Assembly (NCBI GenBank): GCA_001972305.1
Contig: BDDD01000707.1
Coordinates: 87,173-151,172 of the forward strand
Origin: Cephalotus follicularis
Lineage: Eukaryota > Streptophyta > Magnoliopsida > Oxalidales > Cephalotaceae
Direction of reading: 5' to 3'
Length of the DNA stretch: 64,000 nucleotides
In this document: positions 20,935-31,649 of the stretch, piece by piece
How positions within the stretch are numbered: position 1 is the first letter of the stretch
Layout of the letters: every line of letters begins with the position of its first letter
Position numbers and translations under genes: made by a program
Notes under the pieces: model-generated
Seen by the model: the letters and a program-made list of their open reading frames with translations, nothing else
Told to the model about the DNA's origin: nothing
Databases searched by the model: none

Positions 20935-21235
20935 GCATAGTGCAAACGATAGAAAAGGAGTAGGCCCAAAAACACAAAAGCAGCCGTCTCCCTTCTTCTT
21001 TTCAGTTTAATTTTCATTATGTTTTGTAGCTAGTTTTGTTTTTAGGTTTTTGGGTTAGAACAAAACCTAGATTGTTATTGTTTCAATTCCGTCAATAAAA
21101 ATCCTTGAATATTTGATTTGTTCTTCAATTTTTCTACCTTCACACACACTTTATCTGTCTGATTAAAATCCACAAACATCTTGTCGGTGAAGTTGAAAGC
21201 TGCTGAATAAATGGTGTTTAATGCGTTCAATGGAG

Positions 21236-21388
21236 TCTACTCATACGGTTTGTCACGCCGAACACACTCCGTATAGACCTAACATGACTACTCATATGGT
21301 TTGTCTGATTAAAATCCACACTCCGTATAGACCTAGCATGACTACTCATACGATTTGTCATCACAGTCGCACTCCGTATCGACCTAGC
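21236..21388 (+). repeat. Three ~50-bp repeats with ATACGG/CCGTAT dyads
   Basis: Each unit reads TCATACGGTTTGTC then, after about 15 variable bases, CACTCCGTATAGACCTAGC. ATACGG and CCGTAT can pair, giving three hairpins in a row just before gag. Repeated at 35210-35360. Confidence 0.7.
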
Positions 21389-21449
21389 TGCTGTTGGTTA
21401 TCAAAGTACGATCGTTTAATTAAAGTGAATTGTTCAATACAATCTATGG

Positions 21450-22070
21450 TGAGTTTCTATACCCTAAAACCTGAGGATGCATATCTCTTCCTTCGCGAGT
21501 TCGATGAGGTATGTGCCCTCATGAAACTTCAGCAACTATCTGACGATGATATCAAGTTGCGATTCATCAATTTTGCTCTTAAAGATGGAGCTAAGAAGTG
21601 GCTCTATAGTCTCCCAACTAATTCCATCTCCACTTGGGATCAGTTCACTGTCTCGTTCCTTAAGAAATTATATCCTCTTCATAAAACAAATAAGATTAGG
21701 AATGACATTTTTCAGTTTCGCCAAAGACCCAATGAATCATTCTCTAGATGTATGGAACGTTTCAAAGACCTCCTCTTAGAGTGTCCTCATCATGGTTGAA
21801 ACACGTGGCATTTATGCCAAATCATCTACGAAGGGATCGACTACCAGACCAAGAAATTGGTTGAATCAATGTGTCTTGATGGGTTCACCTCGCCCACGAA
21901 TGAAAACGAGACTTGGAATTTCTTTTTGGATTTTGGTGAGCGAACTAGGGAGTGGGAGTCCACTGAAGTTTATGAAAGAGCATTGCCAAATAAAGGGTAT
22001 TTTGTAGAAGGAGCAGTTACTAAGGAGGCACAGCTAGAAAGTCGCTTGACTAGACTAGAATCACTAGGAC
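21450..22070 (+). mobile_element. Athila-like gag
   Basis: Encodes the retrotransposon gag core: LKPEDAYLFLREFDEVCALMKLQQLSDDDIKLRFI, DGAKKWLYSLP..SISTWDQFTVSFLKKLYPLHKT, IRNDIFQFRQRPNESFSRCMERFKDLLLECPHHG, then a second half with weaker frame (YEGIDYQTKKLVESMCLDGF). This is the capsid-forming part of the Athila polyprotein. Broken. Confidence 0.85.
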
Positions 22071-22074
22071 GAAT

Positions 22075-22815
22075 ATGATTCAGCCCGATCGTATCCAACC
22101 GCAATCTAATCCGCAATGCTCGTCTTCTTCCGGCCCATCCAACCAAGCATTTTCCTTGCGAAGTGGAAGTGAGTACCAACCAGCAGATAAAACAGAAAAT
22201 TCGAGCGAGCAATTGGTTGAGTCCTCCGCACACGACAAATCAAAAGAACAGTTGGTTGACTCCTTTGTGCAACCAAAAAATTTAAATGCGCGAGAAGAAG
22301 TTAGGGAAGAGAAAGAAAAAGAGAGAAAGGACCAATTAATGGAAATACCCAACTGTTTATTTGATCCCCCAGTTCCTTTTCCAAGGAGATTGCAAAACGC
22401 GAAAGCCCCAGCGATGGAAAAGATCATCAATACATTTAAACAAGTTCAAATCAATATCCCATTGCTTGAAGCCATTGAGCAGGTGCCCTCTTACGCAAAA
22501 GTCCTAAAAGACTTCTGCACAAAAAAGAGGATCCTTCAAACTCTGAAAAATGCTTTCTTGGCAGCCAACATCACTGTGATCATTTCGCAACCAAAGATTC
22601 CACAATACAAAGATCATGGTTGCCCGACAATCTCTTGTGTAATTGATAACACCAAAATCGATCATGCCTTGCTCGATTTAGGAGCAAGTGTGAATTTGTT
22701 ACCTTCGTCAGTTTTTGAGCAACTAGGTTTAGGAGAGTTGCGCTCGACCAACACGACTCTGCAATTAGCTGATAAATCGGTAAAAGTTCCTAGAGGGAAG
22801 ATTGAGGATGTTTTG
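22075..22815 (+). mobile_element. Athila-like gag end and aspartic protease start
   Basis: A charged linker (ERKDQLMEIPN..FDPPVPFPRRLQ) is followed by KVLKDFCTKKR and a retropepsin region ALLDLGASVNLLPSSVFEQLGLGELRSTNTTLQLADKSVKVPRG (22665-22800). The active-site triad reads D-L-G rather than D-T/S-G. The region is cut by the LTR of the Ty3 element at 22816; the same older element resumes at 32140. Confidence 0.8.
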
Positions 22816-23109
22816 TGTAACGTCCGGGGTTTTCGTTAAAGTGTAATGTTGCTTTTCCAATGTAATTTTATACCTGGTGTTAATGAGAACCGTGTTTTTC
22901 CTCTTTTGTGTGTTGAAAGTTGCAAGGGAAGTGTGTTGATGTGTTTTCTGTGCAGGGGACAGCCAACTGCCATAGGGAGGCAGCTGACTGGAACCCTTGC
23001 TGAGGGGCGGCAGCCAGCTGCTGTGGGGAAGCAGCCGGCTGTGTGTGTGTGTCGACAGAAACAGCCAACTGACAAGTCGAGGCAGTCGACTGCCAGGCGC
23101 CAGACAGAA

Positions 23110-23157
23110 CACGTGCTGTCAAGCTTGGTGTGACAAAAAGGGGGTTTGGCTTTATAT
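23110..23157 (+). promoter_or_regulatory. G-box and TATA-like site of LTR B
   Basis: CACGTG at 23110-23115 and TTTATAT at 23151-23157, with the pair conserved in the other LTR at 30129-30134 and 30170-30176. A CT/AG-rich block follows within 20 bp. Likely core promoter of the element. Confidence 0.5.
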
Positions 23158-23632
23158 TGGCAGAATACAGAGAGAGGGGGGCCGGGTTTCTCTCTTAAAA
23201 ACACAAGCTTTTCTCTTCAATCTTCATCTTTTTCATAGAGAGTTCAAAGAGAGTGTGAAAGAGTGAATAAAAGGGAGTGAAAGTGTGTGTGTGTTGTGGA
23301 TCCAAGGAGCTTTGTGTTGAACCGTGGACTTGGTGGCTTGGACCAGTGGAGGAACCGGACCATTGGGAGTTGCTGAACGAGTTAGGGAGTGCAAAAGCCT
23401 CGGATTTGGACTTAAAGAGGTGGATTGCATCTCCTAACTTGGAGTTCAAAGGTAGGGGGAAAGTCATTTTTGCACTTAATTTCAACGGTTAATGTTTTCC
23501 GTGAAATGAAATGCATGTTTATGTTGTATTGTGAGCCTGGAATGTGTTGTTGCATAAATGTGTTGTTTTGGGTTGAGTTGGGTGTGTGTTGTGGCTTGTG
23601 TAGCTGCTGTTTTTCTGCATCTTCTGCAGAAT

Positions 23633-23932
23633 CCAGCCGACTGCCCGTGTTGGGCAGCCGACTGCTTAATGGTTCCAGCCGACTATGCTTGAGGAGCCAG
23701 TCGACTGTCCATGTATGTTTCTGGGAAGTGCCTGCAGAGGTTGTGTAGTCGACTGTTGTAGGTCAGCAGCCGACTGTTGAGTGTGGACAGCCGACTATCG
23801 AGTGTGAGCAGCCGACTGTCGAGAGTGACAGCCGACTGTTTAGTGTGGGTAGCCGACTGCCATGGTTAGGCAGCCGACTATTTTAAGGGGAACAGCCGAC
23901 TGTCAGTGGGAGACAGCCGACTATCACGGCCT
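23633..23932 (+). repeat. CAGCCGACTG array, ~21-bp spacing (13 words)
   Basis: Thirteen words; the last eight (23766-23932) recur every 20-23 bp, close to two helical turns, with variable spacers. It is repeated in the other LTR at 30652-30962. Confidence 0.85.
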
Positions 23933-24924
23933 ATTTTGCCTTGTAAACGTGTGTGGGCATCGTGTGATGTGATATTTTACTTCGTGAAGCTTTATAAACT
24001 GCTTTGGACATTGTGATAATTGATTGTGAACTGCTTTTTGGAAGTGCATTGTTGATTCGTGAAAATCAGTGCTTTACACAAAAATGTATGTTTTGAGAAA
24101 ATATATATTTTCGAACCGTGAAAATGACTTCCAAAACACCGTGAACCGAGTTTTGTGATATTGTGAACTGAAAACCGTGACATCGTGAAAATGAGTTGTT
24201 TTCAAGTATCTTTGTTTTATAAATTTACTTGGAAAACTGTTTTGAGCATCGAGATGACTGTGATTGTGATTGAGTTGACTGTGATTACTGATTGTGATTG
24301 TGATTGTGACAGTACTAGTTGCGTGGCGGAGATGCCAGCGATGACTAGTGGTCGGGTTGGCTCAGGGGCCAGGAGTTGGCTGGGTGACTCACTGCATCGT
24401 GACCTGCTTCGTACTGTCCTGAGTTGGGGCCGATGACGGGGTGTACGACGTTGGGGCTAGGAGTTGGCGATGCTCTTCGTACCCATCGTGAATCGTGTTT
24501 TGTGTAGTCCTTTGGACTTGTTTGAGACCGTGAATTGTGACATTGTGATACCGTGATTTCTGTGACATCGTGATTTGGTATATGCATATATATATATATA
24601 TATGCATCGAGATATAGTATGTATTGCATCATGTTGCATTCATGCTTTGGTTTTGTTGATCTTATGTTGCTTTTATGACTTTGGCTGAGTGAGGACAAAG
24701 GCTAACCCCCAACTGTTGCAGATTGATGCTGCGTTTTGGATATCGCCGGGCATGGCTGTATCAGACAGTGAAGTGACGAAGTTTATGTTTAAGTGTTTTG
24801 TAAACGAGGGTGTAAACATGTTGTACTTTGGTCCATGTACTAATGTTTAATGTGGTTGTTGTATCGACTTTCGGATCACGCTCCGTTGTGGGCTTTTTAA
24901 CAATGCTTTACTGTGGATGTTGTG

Positions 24925-24954
24925 GGAACCATGTGGTATGGGACACATGGTTCC
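24925..24954 (+). other. GTATGGGA-loop hairpin, perfect 11-bp stem
   Basis: Arm GGAACCATGTG (24925-24935), loop GTATGGGA, arm CACATGGTTCC (24944-24954). In the 3' LTR (31971-32000) two stem positions changed, yet both remain pairable as G-U. Lies about 140 bp before the LTR end. Confidence 0.8.
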
Positions 24955-25097
24955 GTATGCTTTCAGGTTATAGTTAAATGCTTCCACAAGTTTGATGTTT
25001 AATCAAAAGTTTTAAGTTTTATCGTTCTCTATATAAGCTGGATGCTTGTTAAATTGCCATGTTGTATGTTGTTAATGCAAGTGGGGTGTGACAACAG

Positions 25098-25109
25098 TGG
25101 TATCAGAGC
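25098..25109 (+). other. Primer-binding site (tRNA-iMet)
   Basis: TGGTATCAGAGC, a perfect match to the complement of the plant initiator tRNA-Met 3' end, four bases after the 5' LTR. Confidence 0.95.
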
Positions 25110-25201
25110 ATATATCCATTTATATGCTTAGCTTGGATACTATCCTTGGCCATTAACTTGTTTCCTCAAGAGGACTAATGACATCTTTCTTATAGGAACC
25201 T

Positions 25202-26400
25202 ATGGACTGTCGGAGAAGGCGCGGAAGGTGTAGGGCCATGAATGAGGATGCTCCTGAGGGAGTGAATGATGGGGGAGATCATAATGCTCCACTGGAGGTG
25301 GCACCTAATGTGAGGAATCCGTGGACCGCATCGCTGACTACATCCAACAGCAGATAGCTGGTAATCAGTAACAGATGGCCACTAATGCAGCAAATATGGA
25401 GGAGATGCGGAGATTGTATGTTCAAGCTCAGCCTCAGCCGATGGCTCCAGCTCAGGGAGTGCACGATGATGGTAGCCGATTTGGCAAAAACTTGGAGATG
25501 TTCATGAGACAGAATCCACCCAGTTTTAGGGGATAGTTGGATGCTACCGCCGCTGAGAGGTGGCTACAGGATCTTGAGAAGATCTTCGAGGTGATGGAGT
25601 GTACTGACAGGCAGAAACTGAGATTTGCTGTGTACCGATTATGGGGTGAGGCCACTCACTGGTGGGAGATGGTCAAAGCTAAATGGGAGGATACTGGAGT
25701 TGTAGGGACCTAGGAGGGGTTCCAGGAGGAGTTTCTGGCAGCGTATGTGCCACACATAGAGCGTGAGCGGAGGGAGACGGAGTTCTTGGAGCTACGTCAG
25801 GGGGAGATGACTGTGGCCGAGTACCAGGCCAGGATTGTTGAGCTTGCCAGACATTCAACCTATTTGGTGGCAGATGAGGAAAAGAAGGTTCGGAGGTTCC
25901 TGAGGGGCTTGCAATCGGATCTTCGGTCTCGGATCAGAGTGATGGAGCTTGGTACCTTTGTGGAGGTTACCCAAAAAGCAAGGTTGTTGGAGAGTGTGTT
26001 GAATGAAGATAGGGCTGAGAGGGCCCGAGCACAGCAGAGCAGACAGACACAGAATCAGTCTAGACTAGCATCGGCAAAGTGGCGGGGCAGTGGTTCCCCG
26101 TTGAAGTCCCCGAGGAACAAGTCTCAGCAGACAGCTTCACAGGGTGCTCCTAGACAGGGGAGTGATGCAAGGACTGGGGTTTGCTTTCACTGTGGTCGTG
26201 CAGGTCACCAGCAGAAAGACTGTTGGGCAAAGAAAGGGTTATGTTTGAGGTGTGGCACAGCGGGGCATTCAGTGAGGGATTTCCCGAGAGGAACGGCGAC
26301 AGTACCCACTGGGCCAGCTAGTGGTAGTGCTTCAGCAGCAGGACCGTCACAGCGAAGAGATACCGGAAAAGGCATAGTGAAAGGTAGAGTTTTAGTTCTC
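25202..26400 (+). mobile_element. Family B gag with two zinc knuckles
   Basis: Arg-rich start (MDCRRRRGRCRAMNEDAPEG), a gag core with W..L..E..FEVMECTDRQKLRFAVYRLWGEATHWWE and YVPHIERERRETEFLELRQGEMTVAEYQARIVELAR, and two CCHC knuckles, CFHCGRAGHQQKDC and a second (CLRCGTAGHSVRDF, final Cys not kept), near 26181-26282. Nucleocapsid of the element. Broken. Confidence 0.85.
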
Positions 26401-26790
26401 ACCCAGACAGAGGTTCCAGAGTCTACTTCTGTTGTGGGAGGTACTGTGTATGTTTATGGTTTCTCTGCTAGAGCTTTGATGGATTCAGGAGCGTCACATT
26501 CTTTCATTGCTTCCCGTTTTGCATCATGTTTGGACGTTTCTCCTGTTTGCATGCCTTTTGTTCTTGATGTGAGCACACCTTTTGGAGGTTCTCTGTGTGC
26601 AGACTCGGCGTACCGAGGTTGTGAGCTTTCTGTTGCAGGTGTTTTGTTGTGTGCAGACTTGATCATGCTACCCCTTTATGACTTTGATGTTATCTTGGGT
26701 ATGGACTGGTCGTCAGCCTACCGTGCACAGCTGGACTGTTACAACAAGGTGGTGGATCTTTGCTTGCCTGATGGGACTACTTTTTAGTTC
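26400..26790 (+). mobile_element. Family B aspartic protease
   Basis: Retropepsin-type region with the active-site segment ALMDSGASHSFIA near 26473-26510 and the second conserved block DFDVILGMDWSSAYRAQLDC near 26680-26740, typical of Ty3 elements where it is fused behind gag. Confidence 0.85.
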
Positions 26791-26929
26791 CAGACGGCAG
26801 AGGATTCTCGATGCCGATTATATCTTTTATTCGTGCATCAAGGTATCTGGAAAAAGGGTGTGAAGGATTCCTTGCACATGTGGTTGATTAAAGGAAGGAG
26901 AAAGGCAAGAATCTGGAGGAGGTTCCTAT

Positions 26930-27880
26930 TGTACGTGAGTTTCTGAATGTGTTCCCTCCTGATCTAGTGTCCTTACCACCGAAGAGGAGTATGGAGTTTG
27001 TAATCGATCTGGTACCGGGTACGGCTCCTGTTTCTAAGGCGCCTTACCGTATGGCTCCTGCGGAGTTGCGAGAGTTGAAGTTGCAGTTGCAACACTTGAT
27101 CGATAAAGGTTTTGTGTGACCCAGTGTTTCTCCGTGGGGTGCGCCAGTGCTTTTTGTGAAGAAGAAGGATGGGTCGATAAGGCTTTGCATCGACTACAGG
27201 ATGTTGAATAAGGTGACTATCAAGAACAAATATCCTCTTCCACATATCGAGGATTTGTTTGGCCAGCTGCAAGGGTCGAGAGTGTTTTCCAAACTCGATC
27301 TGAAGTCGGGTTATGACCAGCTGAGGGTGAAGGAAGGAGATGTAGAGAAGAGTGCTTTCCGAACGAGGTATGGTCACTATGAGTTCCTTGTAATGCCGTT
27401 TGGTGTCACCAATGCACCAGCAGCATTCATGTCCCTAATGAACGACGTGTTCCGACCGTATCTGGATAAGTTTGTGGTGGTGTTTATAGATGATATACTG
27501 GTGTTCTCAAAGAGTGAGAAAGAGCACGTCTATCATCTGAGGTTAGTTTTGCAGACTCTCCGAGAGCATAAGTTGTATGCTAAGTTTGGCAAGTGTGAGT
27601 TCTGGCTTGACCATGTGATCTTCCTGGGTCACATCGTGTCTGGAGAGGGTTTGGCGGTGGATCTGTCGAAGACCAAGGTGGTGCGAGACTGGCCGCGTCC
27701 GAGAAATGTGACGGAGGTACGTAGTTTCCTTGGCTTGGTGGGATACTACCGGAGGTTCATCCAAAACTTCTCAAGGATAGTTGTACCTTTGACAAGGGTG
27801 ACTCAGAAAAAGACCTTGTTTGTTTGGGATGATGACTGTGAAACCAGTTTCCGTGATCTAAAGGATCGGCTGATCTCCGC
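26930..27880 (+). mobile_element. Family B reverse transcriptase
   Basis: Ty3 RT blocks in order: [104 protein letters not shown], the catalytic FIDDILVFS (27484-27510) and [12 protein letters not shown]. Copies element RNA into DNA. Broken overall. Confidence 0.9.
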
Positions 27881-28290
27881 TCTTGTTTTGTCATTAGCCG
27901 AGGGTAATGAGGGCTTTACAGTGTACAGTGATGCTTCGGGCAAGGGCCTGGGTTGCGTGTTGATGCAACGAGGCAGGGTGATCACTTATGCTTCAAGGAA
28001 GCTGAAGCCGTATGAGGCGAACTATCCGACTCATGATCTTGAGCTGGCAGCTATCGTTTTTGCTCTTCAAAAATGGAGGCATTACCTGTATGGAGCACAG
28101 TTTGAGATCTTTACCGATCACAAGAGCCTGAAGTACTTGTTCAATCAGGATTATCTAAATATGAGGCAGCGTCATTGGGTTGAGTTCTTTAATGACTACG
28201 ACTGCAGTATTCAGTACCATCCAGGGAAGGCGAACGTTGTCGCGGATGCCCTAAGCCGAAAAGCCATGGTTGCCAACGCTATGGTGTCTC
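27880..28290 (+). mobile_element. Family B RNase H
   Basis: Follows RT directly: [67 protein letters not shown] and [14 protein letters not shown], with the acidic residues D, E, D and D expected for cleavage of the RNA strand. Confidence 0.9.
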
Positions 28291-28539
28291 AGTGGAAGTT
28301 GTTGGAGGACTTCCAGAAGTGGTCGCCATTTTGTAGGGCACCGGGGATCCTTGTTGCAAGTGTTCGTGCACAGCCAGCGCTACTGGACCACATAAAGGAT
28401 GCACAACTGCGTGATCCTAAGTTGCTTGAGATTCGAAAGAATCTTGGTCCAGAGTCTGAGTTTCAGTTGCATGCTGATGGTGTTCTGAGGTTTAAGGGAC
28501 GAATGTGCATTCCTAGTGATGCTTGGATAAAGAGTGAGT

Positions 28540-29500
28540 TGTTGAATGCAGCACATAAGTCTTAGTACAGTATACATCCTGGTAGCACTAAGATGTACCA
28601 AGATCTGAAAAGGAACTACTGGTGGTCCGGCATGAAGAGGGAGATCGCGGACTATGTCGCGAAGTGTTATACTTGCCAGATAGTTAAGGCCGAGCATCAG
28701 AGGCCAGCAGGGTTGTTACAGCCCCTACCGATTCCAGAATAGAAGTGGGAGCATGTGACGATGGATTTTGTTTTGGGTTTTTCTTTGACTCGAAACCGCC
28801 ACAATGCAGTGTGGGTTATTGTGGATCAACTTACGAAGTCAGCTCACTTTTTGCCTACGTATGTTTCTGACTCTACGAGCAAGTTAACTTGGTTGTATGT
28901 GAAGGAGATAGTGAGACTGCACGGTGTTCTTGTAAGTATAGTCTGTGACAGAGACTCGATCTTCACTTCCAACTTTTGGAAGAGGTTTCAGACAGCGTTT
29001 GGGACGAAGCTGAACCTGAGCACAACTTTCCACCCACAGACGGATGGCCAGTCAGAGCGTACTATCCAGACCCTGGAGGATATGCTTCGAGCTTGTGTTG
29101 TTGACTTTGCTGGTACTTGGGAGGACCATATTCCTTTGATAGAGTTTTCTTATAATAATAGCTATCATTCTAGTATTGGCATGGCACCGTTTGAGGCTCT
29201 ATATGGGAGGAAGTGTAGGTCCCCTGTGTGTTGGGACGAGATTGGCGAGCGACCTTTGTTTGGCTCAGACTTGGTGGAGGAGACTTCTGAGAAAGTCAAG
29301 TTCATAAAGGAGAAACTGCTTGCTGCTCAGAGGCAGCAGAAGAGCTATGTTGACAGTGTCAATAGAAAACCTTTAACCTTCGACATCAGTGATCATGTGT
29401 TTTTGAAGGTTTCACCGTGGAAAGGCGTTCAGAGGTTTGGAAAAAAGGGCAAGTTAGCTCCACGCTACATCGGTCCCTTTGAGGTTCTGGAGAGAGTTGG
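28540..29500 (+). mobile_element. Family B integrase
   Basis: N-terminal zinc region ([37 protein letters not shown]), catalytic core from WEHVTMDFVLG through SIVCDRDSIFTS to HPQTDGQSERTIQTLEDMLRACV (D, D, E positions visible), then the GPY/F-type region ending GKLAPRYIGPFEVLERVGEVAYQLALPP. Confidence 0.9.
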
Positions 29501-29544
29501 GGAGGTGGCTTACCAGCTTGCCTTACCTCCTGCACTGTAAGGTA

Positions 29545-29800
29545 TGCATGACATCTTTCATGTATCTAGGTTGAGGGGATATATCCGAGATCCTTCGCAT
29601 GTTCTGGACTTTGATTCAGTTCCTGCGCAAGATGACCTATCTTGCGAAGAGTTACCTGTGCGGATCCTGGATTGGAAGATGCTAGTGTTGAGGAACAGAA
29701 CCATTCCTATGGTAAAGGTTCAGTGGCAGTTTCACCGTCCTGAAGAAGCAACTTGGGAATGTGAAGAGGAGATGAGGGAGCGTTACTCTCACTTGTTCTA
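29545..29800 (+). mobile_element. Family B chromodomain
   Basis: MHDIFHVSRLRGYIRDPSHVL then LPVRILDWKMLVLRNRTIPMVKVQWQFHRPEEATWECEEEMRERYSHLF, the C-terminal chromodomain of Ty3 chromoviruses (Tekay group), thought to direct integration to heterochromatin. Followed by GGGGACGAAATTCC and the 3' LTR. Confidence 0.9.
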
Positions 29801-29834
29801 GTACCGCCTTTATTTCGGGGACGAAATTCCTCGA

Positions 29835-31617
29835 AGGAACGCCCGGGGTTTTCGTTAAAGTGTAATGTTGCTTTTCCAATGTAATTTTACACCTGGTATT
29901 AATGAGAACCGTGTTTTTCCTCTTTTGTGTGTTGAAAGTTGCAAGGGAAGTGTGTTGGTGTGTATTCTGTGCAGGGGACAACTGACTACCACAGGGAGGT
30001 AGCCGACGGGAACCCTTGCTGAGGGGCGGCAACCAGCTACTGTGGGGAAGTAGCCGGCTGTGTGTGTGTGTCGGCAGAAACAACCGACTGCCAAGTCGAG
30101 GTAGTCGACTGCCAAGCGCCAGACAGCACACGTGCTGTCAGTCTTGGTGTGACAAAAAGGGGGTTTGGCTTTATATGGGCAGAAGACAGAGAGAGGGGGG
30201 CCGAGTTTCTCTCTTAAAAACACAAGCTTTCCTCTTCAATCTCCATCTTTTTCATAGAGAGTTCAAAGAGAGTGTGAAAGAGAGAAAAAAAGGGAATGAA
30301 AGTGTGTGTGTGTTGTGGATCCAAGGAGCTTTGTGTTGAACCGTGGACTTGGTGGCTTGGACCAGTGGAGGAACCGGACCAGTGGGAGTTGCTGAACGAG
30401 TTAGGGAGTGCAAAAGCCTCGGATTTTGACTTCAAGAGGTGGATTGCAACTCCTAACTTGGAGTTCTAAGGTAGGGGAAAGTTTTTTTTTCACTTAATTT
30501 CAACGGTTAATGTTTTCCATGAAATGGAATGCATGTTTATGTTGTATTGTGAGCCTGGAATGTGTTGTTGCATAAATGTGCTATTTTGGGTTGAGTTGGG
30601 TGTGTGTTGTGGCTTGTGTAGCTGCTATTTTTCTGCATTTTATGCAGAATCCAGCCGACTGCCCTTGTTGGGCCGCCGACTGCTTAATCGTTCCAGCCGA
30701 CTGTGCTTGAGGAGCCAGTCGACCGTCCATGTGTGTTTTTTGGAAGTGCCTGCAGAGGTTGTGTAGTTGACTGCTGTAGGTCAGCAGCCGACTGTTGAGG
30801 GTAGACAGCCGACAGTCCTGAGGGACAGCCGACTGTCGAGTGTGAGCAGCCGACTGTCGAGAGTGACAACCGACTGTTTAGTGTGGGTAGCCGACTGCCA
30901 GGGTTGGGCAGCCGACTGTTTTAAGGGGAACAACCGACTGTCAGTGGGAGACAGCCGACTGTCAGGGCCTGTTTTGCCTTGTGAACGTGTGTGTGCATTG
31001 TGTGATGTGATATTTTACTTCGTGAAGCTTTATAAACTGCTTTGGACATTGTGATAATTGATTGTGAACTGCTTTTTGGAAATGCATTGTTCATTCATGA
31101 AAATCAGTGCTTTACACAAAAATGTATGTTTTGAGAAAATATATATTTTCGAACCGTGAAAATGACTTCCAAAACACCGTGAACCGAGTTTTGTGATATT
31201 GTGAACCGAAAACCGTGACATCGTGAAAATGAGTTGTTTTCAAGTATCTTTGTTTTATAAATTTACTTGGAAAACTGTTTTGAGCATCGAGATGACTGTG
31301 ATTGTGATTGAGTTGATTGTGATTGCTGATTGTGATTGTGATTGTGACAGTACTAGTTGCGTGGTGGAGATGCCAGCGATGACTAGTGGTCGGGTTGGCT
31401 CAGGGGCCAGGAGTTGGCAGGGTGACTCACTGCATCGTGACCTGCTTCGTGTCGTCCGGAGTCGGGGCCGATGACGGGATGTACGACGTTGGGGCCAGGA
31501 TTTGGCGACGCTCTTCGTACCCATCGTGAACCGTGTTTTGTGTAGTCCTTTGGATTTGTTTGAGACCGTGAATTGTGACATTGTGATACCGTGATTTCTG
31601 TGACATCGTGGTTTGGC

Positions 31618-31649
<32 letters not shown>

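Larger units (their letters stand above)
20115..21471 (+). repeat. 5' arm (LTR plus start of gag leader) of the Athila-like element
   Basis: Bases 20268-21471 repeat directly as 34244-35443. The left edge TGTTTGGCATAAA (20115) resembles TGTTTTGCATAAA at 34235, so the 3' copy probably lacks about 130 bp near its start. Inside: nine CATGCA words (20538-20795), a TATATATATAAGG TATA-like site (20921), AATAAA (21094-21099), and three ~50-bp repeats with ATACGG..CCGTAT dyads (21236-21388). The exact LTR 3' end is not identified. A 148-residue frame at 20301-20747 is open in both copies but resembles nothing. Confidence 0.65.
22816..25093 (+). repeat. 5' LTR, family B (2278 bp)
   Basis: TGTAACGTCCGGGG to GGGGTGTGACA. 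In order: CAGC(C/T)GACTG cluster 22960-23100, G-box CACGTG (23110-23115), TATA-like TTTATAT (23151-23157), CT-rich block, second array 23633-23932, CCGTGA/TTGTGA word region 24100-24560, (TA)n near 24585-24602, CACGCTCCGTTGTGGGC, GTATGGGA hairpin 24925-24954, AAATGCTTCC block. Confidence 0.9.

Noticed and set aside
23633-23932. CRISPR-like appearance of regularly spaced short repeats
   Set aside because: Repeats are degenerate and 10 bp, spacers about 11 bp, no cas genes, plant retroelement context.
25098-25109. Part of a tRNA gene
   Set aside because: Only the 12-base 3' end complement is present beside an LTR: a primer-binding site, not a tRNA.
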